Below, piece by piece: positions 36,488 to 43,962 of a stretch of DNA of 64,000 nucleotides. The stretch's first letter is position 1. Each line of letters opens with the position of its first letter. The notes beneath the pieces are model-generated. The model was not told the DNA's origin and made no database searches. It saw only the letters and a list, made by a program, of their open reading frames with translations. Source of the stretch: Rossellomorea aquimaris. Lineage in GTDB: Bacteria > Bacillota > Bacilli > Bacillales > Bacillaceae_B. The stretch lies in NCBI RefSeq assembly GCF_035590735.1, contig NZ_CP141595.1:2141001-2205000 (forward strand), written 5' to 3'. Position numbers and translations under genes: made by a program.

Positions 36488-37045
36488 ATGAACCCTGTAT
36501 TACTTGAAATTCCAACAGTGTTAAAAACGGAAAGGTTAGAACTAAGAATGCCTCAGCCAGGTGATGGCAGAGCAGTGAATGCAGCCATTAATGCTTCTCT
36601 ATCAGAATTAAAACCATGGTTAGGATTTGCACAAAATGACCCTTCAGTGGAAGATACGGAAACGAACACCCGTGAGGCTCACGCCAAGTTCCTGACAAGG
36701 GATAGTTTGAGGTATCTCATCTTCCGGAAAGATACAAATGAATTCGTCGGTTCAACAGGCTTTCACAACATTGATTGGAGTGTGCCGAAATTCGAAATCG
36801 GTTATTGGATTGATACAAGAATGAGTGGGCATGGTTACATGGTGGAAGCTGTTGGGAAATTGACCGATTTTGCTTTAACTGAATTAAAAGGAAAAAGAGT
36901 AGAGATCAGGTGTGAATCCACGAATGGGAGGAGCAGGGCGATTCCTGAAAGACTTGGCTATGTGCTGGAAGGGGTTTTGCGCAATGAGGATCTTTCGGTT
37001 GACGGGGAGAGGTTAACGGATACGTGTGTGTATGGGAAAGTCTAA
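36488..37045 (+). CDS. GNAT acetyltransferase, RimJ/RimL type, under T-box control
   Basis: The 185-residue protein begins with LKTERLELRMPQPGDGRAV and has the acetyl-CoA loop in EIGYWIDTRMSGHGYMVEA and a C-terminal RSRAIPERLGYVLEGVLRN, as in RimL/YdaF enzymes. Start ATG 36488 has AAAGGAG 7 bases upstream, whereas the longer frame from 36467 lies in the terminator. T-box control of an acetyltransferase is unusual and ties its expression to uncharged tRNA. A very stable hairpin follows the stop. Confidence 0.88.
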   Translation: MNPVLLEIPTVLKTERLELRMPQPGDGRAVNAAINASLSELKPWLGFAQNDPSVEDTETNTREAHAKFLTRDSLRYLIFRKDTNEFVGSTGFHNIDWSVPKFEIGYWIDTRMSGHGYMVEAVGKLTDFALTELKGKRVEIRCESTNGRSRAIPERLGYVLEGVLRNEDLSVDGERLTDTCVYGKV

Positions 37046-37087
37046 ATAGGTGATGTAGGGTCTTTATCCAGACCCTACATCACCTAT
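37046..37087 (+). terminator. Perfect 18-bp hairpin after the T-box GNAT gene
   Basis: ATAGGTGATGTAGGGTCT and its exact complement around TTATCC begin at the stop codon. There is no T run, so it is either a weak terminator, an mRNA 3'-end protector or an element end. Confidence 0.65.
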
Positions 37088-37762
37088 GAATATGAAAAAC
37101 TGGAAGACTGGATTACAGAAGAATTTATGGGAAACATTGCACTGGTGGAGGAGGAAGCGAATCCAACTCATATACATATAGCAATTTTTGAAGTAAGCAC
37201 ATGGCTTGATTGGATGAAAATACACCGGTTTCATAAACGTAATAAAGAATGCAGAATCATTCCTTTGCTGGAACCATCATTAATATAAGTATGGGATCCA
37301 CCATTATATTGGAGTAGGGTCCATCTATCGAGAACCCCTTCTCCTTCATCATTCATATCGGGAAGCATATAAGCCAGGCGTACGTCACCATATGAGAGAT
37401 TATTCCTTCGTTATTATGAAGAAATCACAAAGGACCAGCTGATTCAAAAATCTACGGACTATATAGCTCATTGTTGTACAGATAATCTTTCAATAAAACA
37501 AGTGGCTGAACAGATTAATTTTAGTGTACCGTATTTCAGCAGGATTTTTAAACAAGAAACAGGACTGGATTTTGTTGAATATGTCACCTTTGTTCGTCTT
37601 CAGCGTGCTGTGCGGCTTTTGCGTCATACCAACCATACAATTGAGTTTATTGCTGAAGAGCTTGGTTTCAATACACCCAATTATTTTAGTGGTACCTTTA
37701 AAAAATATGTTGGCCTTTCCCCAAGAGAATACAGAGGGACGGAAGAAATTATTTTTATTTAA
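37083..37762 (+). pseudogene. Remnant of an AraC-type (YesN-like) response regulator gene
   Basis: Three segments in different frames together match the middle and end of YesN-like regulators. 37083-37290 reads IHIAIFEVSTWLDWMKIHRF and stops at TAA. A second frame (from about 37290) reads IGVGSIYREPLLLHHSYREAY, the region before the DNA-binding domain. A third frame (about 37390-37762) holds an intact two-helix AraC domain (SIKQVAEQINFSVPYFSRIF, IEFIAEELGFNTPNYFSGTF). The receiver domain and N-terminus are gone. At least two frameshifts are needed, so this is decayed; the AraC domain alone could still be translated. Confidence 0.8.
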
Positions 37763-37856
37763 TAAGGCAGGTGACCAGACGATCTTTAGTGAACAAGCAG
37801 TTGGTTTGGGAATATTTTTTTCCCAGCGTATTAGTGAACTATATATGATCTAAAAG

Positions 37857-37887
37857 AGGAGGCGTTTCTCAATGAGAATCGCCTTTG
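37857..37887 (+). terminator. Terminator after the AraC remnant
   Basis: GGCGTTTCTC and GAGAATCGCC form a 10-bp stem with one mismatch and a short T run. Also usable by the converging GNAT gene. Confidence 0.6.
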
Positions 37888-37901
37888 TAATGAGTGACTC
37901 T

Positions 37902-38447
37902 TTAAGACTTAACCCAATCTTTCCTCAACAAACTATACGTTACAAGATCCTCATAGTGATCATATAACCATTGACCATCTCTGGTTACGCCTTCCTTTGT
38001 AAATCCTAATCGCTCTGGGATGCCAATGCTTTTTGTGTTGTTAACTGCACATTGAATTTCTACACGATTGAGCTCCATTTGAGTAAATAAATAGTTTAAT
38101 AGGGAAGGGATTGCACGACTGATAATTCCATTTCCCTGTGCATCTTGAGAAAGAAAATATCCGATACTAGTGCTTTTTGTTTTCCAGTCTATATAATGGA
38201 GACCAATCATACCTACCAATTTCCCATGATAACGGATGCCTGCATCAAAACCGTTATTATCCGAGTAATTCCGGATCCAGATAGGAATGATCGGTTCGAA
38301 ATCCTGAGGTGACTGGCGCTTGTCCACCCATAGCAACCACCTGCGAAGGTGCTCCCGGTTGGAATCAATTAGTTCATACAGTTCATCTTTGTGATGTTGT
38401 TGCAAGATCTCAATTGAAATATCTTCATTGACATTGAATGAAAACAT
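37902..38447 (-). CDS. GNAT acetyltransferase, RimL type
   Basis: The 181-residue protein has SIEILQQHHKDELYELIDSN at the front, STSIGYFLSQDAQGNGIISRA as the acetyl-CoA loop and KSIGIPERLGFTKEGVTRDG near the end, typical of ribosomal-protein-serine acetyltransferase RimL and Bacillus YdaF. The substrate cannot be predicted. It is monocistronic; AAGGAGATG precedes the ATG on the minus strand. It is similar in class to the T-box GNAT at 36488 but not a recent duplicate. Confidence 0.88.
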   Translation of the reverse strand: MFSFNVNEDISIEILQQHHKDELYELIDSNREHLRRWLLWVDKRQSPQDFEPIIPIWIRNYSDNNGFDAGIRYHGKLVGMIGLHYIDWKTKSTSIGYFLSQDAQGNGIISRAIPSLLNYLFTQMELNRVEIQCAVNNTKSIGIPERLGFTKEGVTRDGQWLYDHYEDLVTYSLLRKDWVKS

Positions 38448-38587
38448 TTGAACATCTCCTTGAAAATATTTTAGAAAATTATACCATGTTTATAAGTGGT
38501 TTCAATAATAATATTATTTTGTGAAAAAAAAAGTGAAATTATCTTATAATAGAAGAAATGGAGTTTTTTCTTGAAGGAGGTGGTGAC

Positions 38588-38683
38588 ATGGTAACGAAAA
38601 CGATCTTACTAGAGTCCCAAGCGTCTCATGCAAAGCCTATTACTAGAAAGGCGATACTTTGCATGGGGCGGAATCAAACTTAA
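38588..38683 (+). CDS. Probable 31-residue leader peptide
   Basis: ATG 38588 lies 5-7 bases after a near-ideal GAAGGAGGTGG site. The 31-codon frame runs into the left arms of two alternative hairpins and stops at TAA 38681-38683, exactly where the ATCGCC right arm of the larger fold begins. The peptide (MVTKTILLESQASH, then KPITRKAILCMG) has no known family. The layout matches translational or transcriptional attenuation leaders, where ribosome position selects the fold. Confidence 0.6.
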   Translation: MVTKTILLESQASHAKPITRKAILCMGRNQT

Positions 38684-38720
38684 TCGCCCTTAAAGTTCAT
38701 TTCTAGTAAGTCGGCTTTGC
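38627..38720 (+). promoter_or_regulatory. Switchable RNA structure upstream of the small HTH gene
   Basis: Fold 1: GCAAAGCC (38630-38637), TTACTAGAAA (38640-38649) and GGCGAT (38650-38655) pair perfectly with GGCTTTGC (38713-38720), TTTCTAGTAA (38700-38709) and ATCGCC (38683-38688), 24 bp in all. Fold 2: CATGCAAAG (38627-38635) pairs perfectly with CTTTGCATG (38657-38665). The two folds share GCAAAG and exclude each other. No T run follows, so any control is more likely at translation or mRNA stability. Confidence 0.65.
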
Positions 38721-38759
38721 ACCTTATTTATTTAATTAGAAAATAAGGGGCTGACTGAA

Positions 38760-39026
38760 ATGAAATATGTGAAAGCGGAGAGTGTTTTACCACAATCACT
38801 GCTTGTTGAAATCCAGAAATATGTACAGGGGGAAACCCTTTATATTCCTAAACCTAAAGTTAAATACCGAAAATGGGGCAGCCGTTCTGGAAGTAGAAAA
38901 CAAATTGATGAACGAAATGTTAAGATCAAAGAGGCTTTTTTGAAAGGAAAGACAATTCAAGAATTAGCGGATCAGCATTACCTATCAACAGAAACCATTA
39001 AGAAAATAGTGTATAGAAAGCGCTGA
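38760..39026 (+). CDS. Small helix-turn-helix protein, CD3324-like
   Basis: The 88-residue protein has a short N-terminal region (LPQSLLVEIQKYVQGETLYIPK), a basic linker rich in Arg, Ser and Lys (KWGSRSGSRKQIDERN), and a C-terminal HTH (KTIQELADQHYLSTETIKKIVY) of the sigma-region-4/resolvase sort. The arrangement matches what is annotated as CD3324 family, a group with no known role. Ribosome site AAGGGG precedes the ATG. The strong terminator overlaps its stop. The structured leader suggests tight autoregulation. Confidence 0.72.
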   Translation: MKYVKAESVLPQSLLVEIQKYVQGETLYIPKPKVKYRKWGSRSGSRKQIDERNVKIKEAFLKGKTIQELADQHYLSTETIKKIVYRKR

Positions 39027-39047
39027 AGTTTATGTCAGCGCTTTTTT
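39017..39047 (+). terminator. Terminator of the small HTH gene
   Basis: AAAGCGCTGA and TCAGCGCTTT form a perfect 10-bp stem, then T4. The stop codon lies within the left arm. Confidence 0.88.
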
Positions 39048-39205
39048 ATGTTTAGATTGATTCTTAACCAAACTCTACATATCTTTCTGCCATGTACCGG
39101 TATATAGTAAAAATAGGGTTGCACGGATTACCTGTGCTCCTTGACTCATCTTGAAAAGCCCATTTAAGATGATAATAATGACAAATGATTTTAGGAGCGA
39201 TTAAC

Positions 39206-39844
39206 ATGGAACCATTTATTCGAAATGATCAATATAATTTCATAACGTATCAGACTCAAGTGCTGATCAATGGATATTCAACAGTGAATGATCTAGGTGT
39301 CCTTCAAGCCTTGAAAGGACTTGTTAAAGATAAGGTGACAAATTTGTTCGATGAACTGTCTCAGGCTCAACAGAAAATACTTGATCCAATCGGGAATATC
39401 AGGGACGCTGACCAGGCGGAGGATTATTTAATTGGATTAAAATCTTATGTAATTCCATTTCCAGCTGTATCTGATGCCTCATTGAAAAAATTATTCCCGA
39501 AAGTGAAAAAGCTAAAGACTCCCGATTGGGAAGATGTCGATTTCAGGGATCTCTCCTATTTAGGCTGGAATGATTACGGACAGGAGCGAAAATATATCGT
39601 CGCTGAGTATGAGGGTAAATTGAAAGGATTTAAAGGTACCTTCAAAAGCAGCAGCAAAAAAGGAATTTGCACGATTTGCAACACCTTTGGAAGCATCGGG
39701 TTTTACATGTCTGAATCGAAAACGTCATCTCACGGAACCTATGTGAAGAAAGGGAATTACATCTGCCAGGATAGTGATGAGTGTAATGAAAAACTGAAAT
39801 ACAGAGAGAAATTGGTTGATTTCATTCAAAGAATCAATCATTAG
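39206..39844 (+). CDS. FusB/FusC-type EF-G-binding protein
   Basis: The 212-residue protein matches the length and plan of FusB (213 residues): an N-terminal helical bundle starting MEPFIRNDQYNFITYQTQ and a C-terminal domain with a four-cysteine zinc finger, C-x2-C in GICTICNTFG and C-x5-C in YICQDSDEC. FusB proteins bind EF-G and free it from fusidic-acid-stalled ribosomes; chromosomal Bacillus homologues may serve in ribosome recycling. ATG 39206 is chosen because TAGGAGCG lies ahead of it, inside the frame that opens at 39185. The neighbour rlmN also modifies the ribosome. Confidence 0.9.
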   Translation: MEPFIRNDQYNFITYQTQVLINGYSTVNDLGVLQALKGLVKDKVTNLFDELSQAQQKILDPIGNIRDADQAEDYLIGLKSYVIPFPAVSDASLKKLFPKVKKLKTPDWEDVDFRDLSYLGWNDYGQERKYIVAEYEGKLKGFKGTFKSSSKKGICTICNTFGSIGFYMSESKTSSHGTYVKKGNYICQDSDECNEKLKYREKLVDFIQRINH

Positions 39845-39848
39845 AAGG

Positions 39849-39880
39849 ATGCGCCGAACCCGAATCTCGGCGTATTTTTA
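39849..39880 (+). terminator. Terminator of the fusB-like gene
   Basis: ATGCGCCGA pairs with TCGGCGTAT, followed by T5. Confidence 0.8.
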
Positions 39881-40005
39881 TTGTATTTATACTATATTAC
39901 GGAATTCCAATTCTTCTCAACACTTATAAATCCCTTGAAACATTACCATACTTTAAGTAGTATAGATAAGTAGAAAATTGTAGAGTTTTGAAATGAGGGT
40001 TTTAA

Positions 40006-41076
40006 ATGGAAAAGAAATCCATATACGGATTAACATTAGATCAACTGACAACATGGCTGGTCGAGCACGGTCAAAAGAAATTCCGTGCGGCTCAAGTGTG
40101 GGATTGGTTATATAAAAAGAGAGTGACAAACTTTGCGGATATGAAGAATCTAAACGCTGACTGTGTCCAGTTGCTGGACGATCACTTCTATCTTCATACA
40201 CTCACTCAAGAGGTTAAACAGGAATCTAAGGATGGTACAATTAAATTCCTGTTCAAGCTTGAAGATGGTAACTTAATTGAAACGGTTCTTATGCGATTCA
40301 ATTATGGACTAAGTGTCTGTGTGACGACGCAGGTCGGGTGCAACATCGGTTGTACATTCTGTGCGAGTGGACTGCTGAAGAAGAACCGTGATCTTTCAAG
40401 CGGTGAAATCGTCGAACAGATCATGAACGTTCAACATCACTTGGACGAAGCAGGAAATGGAGAACGTGTCAGTCATATCGTCGTAATGGGGATCGGTGAA
40501 CCATTCGATAACTACGATAACATGATGGACTTCTTCCGAGTGGTTAACGACCAAAAAGGTCTTTCCATCGGAGCTCGTCACATCACCGTTTCGACAAGTG
40601 GTCTGGCAGATAAGATTTATAAATTTGCCGACGAAAACATTCAAATCAATCTGGCTGTTTCCTTGCACGCACCAAATAACGAATTGCGTACAAAGATCAT
40701 GAAGATCAATCGTGCATACCCTTTAGAGAAATTAATGCCGGCTATTGATTATTATTTGGAAAAAACAAATCGACGCATCACCTTTGAGTATATTTTATTG
40801 AGCGATGTGAACGATCATAAAGAAGAGGCTATACAGCTAGCCAAATTGTTAAAGAACAAGCGTCATCTTTCTTATGTGAACTTGATTCCTTATAATCCAG
40901 TTGACGAACACAACCAATATCAAAGAAGTACGAAAGAAGCGATTGTTGAATTCTACGGTACATTACTTGAACATGGAATCAACTGTGGAGTCCGTGTGGA
41001 ACAAGGGACGGACATTGATGCAGCATGCGGTCAATTGAGAAGTAAGCAGATCAAGAAGGATAAGGTAAAATCTTAA
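40006..41076 (+). CDS. rlmN: Dual-specificity RNA methyltransferase RlmN
   Basis: This radical SAM enzyme methylates C2 of A2503 in 23S rRNA and of A37 in some tRNAs. The 356-residue protein has the C-x3-C-x2-C cluster motif as Cys112, Cys116, Cys119 ([13 protein letters not shown]), GIGEPFDNY as the SAM-binding glycine motif, and the mechanistic C-terminal Cys in DIDAACGQL. The [12 protein letters not shown] sequence after the cluster is the Listeria/Lactobacillales style, unlike the TLGGLKRNL of Bacillus subtilis RlmN, which lies beside prpC and prkC. Here the gene is monocistronic, so it may be a second or replaced copy. Confidence 0.92.
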   Translation: MEKKSIYGLTLDQLTTWLVEHGQKKFRAAQVWDWLYKKRVTNFADMKNLNADCVQLLDDHFYLHTLTQEVKQESKDGTIKFLFKLEDGNLIETVLMRFNYGLSVCVTTQVGCNIGCTFCASGLLKKNRDLSSGEIVEQIMNVQHHLDEAGNGERVSHIVVMGIGEPFDNYDNMMDFFRVVNDQKGLSIGARHITVSTSGLADKIYKFADENIQINLAVSLHAPNNELRTKIMKINRAYPLEKLMPAIDYYLEKTNRRITFEYILLSDVNDHKEEAIQLAKLLKNKRHLSYVNLIPYNPVDEHNQYQRSTKEAIVEFYGTLLEHGINCGVRVEQGTDIDAACGQLRSKQIKKDKVKS

Positions 41077-41090
41077 TACTTTTTAAATGG

Positions 41091-41124
41091 AGCACATGAA
41101 TTCCGGGATGGGATTTGTGTGCTT
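41091..41124 (+). terminator. Terminator of rlmN
   Basis: AGCACATGAATTCC pairs with GGGATTTGTGTGCT with wobbles and a mismatch, followed by TTATTTG. Confidence 0.65.
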
Positions 41125-41174
41125 TATTTGTTATGCAGGTTGAGAGCGACAGGGGAGTTTGAGTTCCATAATTT

Positions 41175-41270
41175 GCTAAAATACGCAATTATAATTAAAT
41201 GTGGTGCAATTTCAGTTAATAATGTCGCAATGGTCATCTATAATGACGCAATCCCTATCTTTAACCACCT
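41175..41270. repeat. Degenerate array with GCAAT every 20-24 bases
   Basis: Four units begin CGCAAT, TGCAAT, CGCAAT and CGCAAT (about 41182, 41203, 41226, 41250), each followed by 15-18 A/T-rich bases. A 73-codon frame crosses it but has no ribosome site. The array lies in the 413-bp gap between rlmN and the DUF5937-type gene; the rest of that gap shows nothing further. Confidence 0.5.
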
Positions 41271-41489
41271 TATCATTGCTAAAGATGTACACAATTATCT
41301 AACTTTATCCCCTGAAGCTTTTGGAATACTGCAGTTTTAGCCTTTTTATACAAAAAAGAGATGCGTGACCACTTTTTCATGAAAACTGGCATCTTTTCTC
41401 GGAAGATTGTTCGATAAATGTTGAATTTAATATTTTGTAAGTATAGAATATTCAATAAGGAAGAAATTTTTGAAAAGAGGTGTTTCTAA

Positions 41490-42536
41490 ATGGATGTGCT
41501 CCACATGAGCAGTCGAAAAAGAGAGACGTATGAGGTGAGGATCGAGGCTTCGCTTCTTTGGGAATGCGCTTTGGGTGTTGCTGCAGTCACGAATACGAGG
41601 TTAATTGATACATTAGAAAAACCAAAAGACTCATGGGACAGGCTAAAGAAATCTTTATCTGGACACTTGATAGAGGATTTGAAATTGGTTGAAAAGAAAA
41701 ATACGTGGAAATCCCTTCTCCTTTTGTTGCATCAAAAAGAGTTTCGTGATTTATCTGATTTTATCACCTTTTTGGATGAGCTGGATGATGAGAAACTAAG
41801 ATTTATCTGCATTCCATACACAGGAAATAAATTTCAAGATCTTCGAATACTTGCTTCAAAGGGAGATGTGTCATCGCGAAACAGATTGAAAAAGGAGACA
41901 GAGGATAACCCGTATTTTCCCGATTATATTGAGTTTATATGCACTACAAATGTTCACGATCTTCGTGATCACCTAAAGAGAGTCATGACCCTGTGGTATG
42001 AAGAGGTAATCATTCCAGAGCAAGAGAATCTATCTCAAATACTCGAAAGGGATAAACAGTCCAAGGAGAAGATGAGTGAAAATCTAAAGCCAGAGGCATT
42101 GGTAGAATGGGCAACAGGAGGTATCACATATCTTCCCGAACCGAGCGTACATACAGTTCTGCTGATCCCCCAGTCGATTTATCGCCCTTGGAACGTAGAA
42201 GGGGATGTTGAAGGAGTCAAGGTGTTTTATTACCCCGTAGCCAATGAAAGCATTTATCCGGATGATAAGGATATTCCAAGTTATTTTCTGATCCAGAAGC
42301 ATAAAGCCCTTGGGGATGAAGCTCGCCTCCGAATGGTGAAATTGCTGAAGGGGTCAAATCGTACTCTCCAGGAGATCACGAATGAGCTGGACATGGGAAA
42401 ATCGACGGTCCATCACCATTTGAAGATTCTCAGGTCCGCAAGGCTCGTCGAAACACAGGATGGGAAGTATCGCCTGAAAGAAAATGCGGTCCAATCTTTA
42501 TCGAATGAATTGAAACAGTATTTAGCTGAGGATTAA
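41490..42536 (+). CDS. DUF5937-type regulator with C-terminal ArsR-like winged helix
   Basis: The 348-residue protein has a long N-terminal region (to about 270) of the DUF5937 kind (YEVRIEASLLWECALGVAAV), then a winged helix at about 270-345 (LGDEARLRMVKLLKG, LDMGKSTVHHHLKILRSARLV). No metal-site cysteines are seen in the HTH. Proteins of this plan are often next to MFS exporters and probably repress them in response to a ligand bound by the large N-terminal domain. AGAGGTG precedes ATG 41490. The MFS gene follows 14 bases after the stop. Confidence 0.82.
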   Translation: MDVLHMSSRKRETYEVRIEASLLWECALGVAAVTNTRLIDTLEKPKDSWDRLKKSLSGHLIEDLKLVEKKNTWKSLLLLLHQKEFRDLSDFITFLDELDDEKLRFICIPYTGNKFQDLRILASKGDVSSRNRLKKETEDNPYFPDYIEFICTTNVHDLRDHLKRVMTLWYEEVIIPEQENLSQILERDKQSKEKMSENLKPEALVEWATGGITYLPEPSVHTVLLIPQSIYRPWNVEGDVEGVKVFYYPVANESIYPDDKDIPSYFLIQKHKALGDEARLRMVKLLKGSNRTLQEITNELDMGKSTVHHHLKILRSARLVETQDGKYRLKENAVQSLSNELKQYLAED

Positions 42537-42550
42537 AAGGGGTGTCCGGT

Positions 42551-43777
42551 ATGGGAGAGCGTGGGGTCAGACTAAATCAAGTGGAAGATTTCCCGCATTT
42601 AAAGAAAAACTATTCTGTTTTCAGATTTATGGGGGGGAATCTGATTTCATTTTTCGGGGATCAAATCTATTTAATCGCGATTCCACTAATGGTATTAACG
42701 ATCACTGGATCACCTGTGAGTATGGGGATTGTGGCGGCTCTTGAACGGCTGCCGATTCTATTGCTGCCCTTCGCAGGTATCATGTCAGATAAATTCAACC
42801 GGAAGCGCCTGCTCCTTTTATGCGATTTAGGGAGATGTTTACTTGTTGGTATAATTGGTTTTCTATTTATCATGGAGGTACTGGAGATGTGGGTGGTATA
42901 TCCCGTTGTGTTTGGTATCGGATTATTAAGCCAAATATACAATACATCTCAATTTGCTTCTGTACCAAACCTGGTGAGAAGAGAAGATCTTCAAGCTGTG
43001 AATTCACTGAATTCCGGGGTGTTTAATTTGGCGGTTTTTTTAGCACCCGGTTTAGGAGGGTTAATCATCTCCTTTTTTAACCCGGGATTTGCCCTATTGG
43101 TGAACAGCGTCAGCTTCCTGGTATCATTTCTTGCCATTGCGAGTATTCGTATGAAGGTGAAGGAGAGGGTTTCATCTAGCTATTCCATATGGGAAGATAT
43201 CAGGGAGGGATTCGTATTCGTCGCAAAGACTAAACCGATCTTATATACCAATCTTGCAATGATATGTTCTGTGTTCGGAACGACATTATTTCTCACATTA
43301 TTGGTGTTTCACCTAAAAGATTTCCTCAATGTAAATACGGTCATGATTGGCGGGCTTTTATCAATGGGTGGAGTGGGTGCTATTCTCGGTGCTGTTACGT
43401 CAAATCTTTTTCGGAAGCGGTTTTCGTATCGGAGCATTTTATTTACGGCCTCTGTCATTGGAGGGCTTTCGATCCTGTGTTTCGGCTTGATAGAAACCTA
43501 TTTTTGGCTTGTGATCATGAATGCAGTAGGGACCTTTTGTGCTTCGATGATGAGTCCATGCATCATTACGATCCGACAAACGCTGACGCCTGATCACTTA
43601 TTGGGAAGGGTACAGGCCACTAGCCGCCTTATGACATGGGTATTCATGCCACTGGCCGCATTTCTTGCAGGAATACTGGCTGAAACAATAGGTACAGACC
43701 TGACCATCATGCTTGCTGGAGCCATCTCGACACTTGCTTCCATTCCCTATCTCCATCACAGTTTGAAAGATAAATAG
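42551..43777 (+). CDS. MFS transporter, EntS-like exporter
   Basis: The 408-residue protein has about 12 helices of the MFS_3/EntS class: FMGGNLISFFGDQIYLIAIPLMV at helix 1, the motif A-like GIMSDKFNRKRLL loop between helices 2 and 3, and a long central loop with DIREGFVFV. These proteins export macrolides or siderophores. ATG 42551 is 8 bases behind AAAAGGGG; the frame start at 42542 would overlap it. It forms an operon with the preceding regulator. Its TAG stop overlaps the GAGGGACGGACCTC motif. Confidence 0.88.
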   Translation: MGERGVRLNQVEDFPHLKKNYSVFRFMGGNLISFFGDQIYLIAIPLMVLTITGSPVSMGIVAALERLPILLLPFAGIMSDKFNRKRLLLLCDLGRCLLVGIIGFLFIMEVLEMWVVYPVVFGIGLLSQIYNTSQFASVPNLVRREDLQAVNSLNSGVFNLAVFLAPGLGGLIISFFNPGFALLVNSVSFLVSFLAIASIRMKVKERVSSSYSIWEDIREGFVFVAKTKPILYTNLAMICSVFGTTLFLTLLVFHLKDFLNVNTVMIGGLLSMGGVGAILGAVTSNLFRKRFSYRSILFTASVIGGLSILCFGLIETYFWLVIMNAVGTFCASMMSPCIITIRQTLTPDHLLGRVQATSRLMTWVFMPLAAFLAGILAETIGTDLTIMLAGAISTLASIPYLHHSLKDK

Positions 43778-43790
43778 AGGGACGGACCTC
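43777..43790. repeat. Single GAGGGACGGACCTC motif at the MFS stop codon
   Basis: The first base is the last base of the TAG stop. Flanks extend the dyad to AGAGG-GACGGA-CCTCT. The inverse motif is 1.2 kb downstream inside the next gene (45015). Confidence 0.8.
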
Positions 43791-43962
43791 TCTCAATTCT
43801 GTTTTATGGTAGGATGGAAATGGAAACCATTTAGGTGAAGAGATTTGATTTATAATTACTGAAAGTCAATTCAAAGAGAAAGAGAAATAAAAAAGATCGC
43901 TTTTAACCGTTTTAATATAAAGTCGCATAAGAACCATTACAACTAAGAAAGGGGAGCAGAGG

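Noticed and set aside
41004..41013. AGGGACGGAC inside rlmN as a tenth motif copy
   Set aside because: Only 10 bases match and they encode the conserved QGTDID segment, so chance codon use explains them.
41119..41340. 73-codon frame downstream of rlmN
   Set aside because: It begins inside the rlmN terminator and crosses the GCAAT array; no ribosome site and no protein-like composition.
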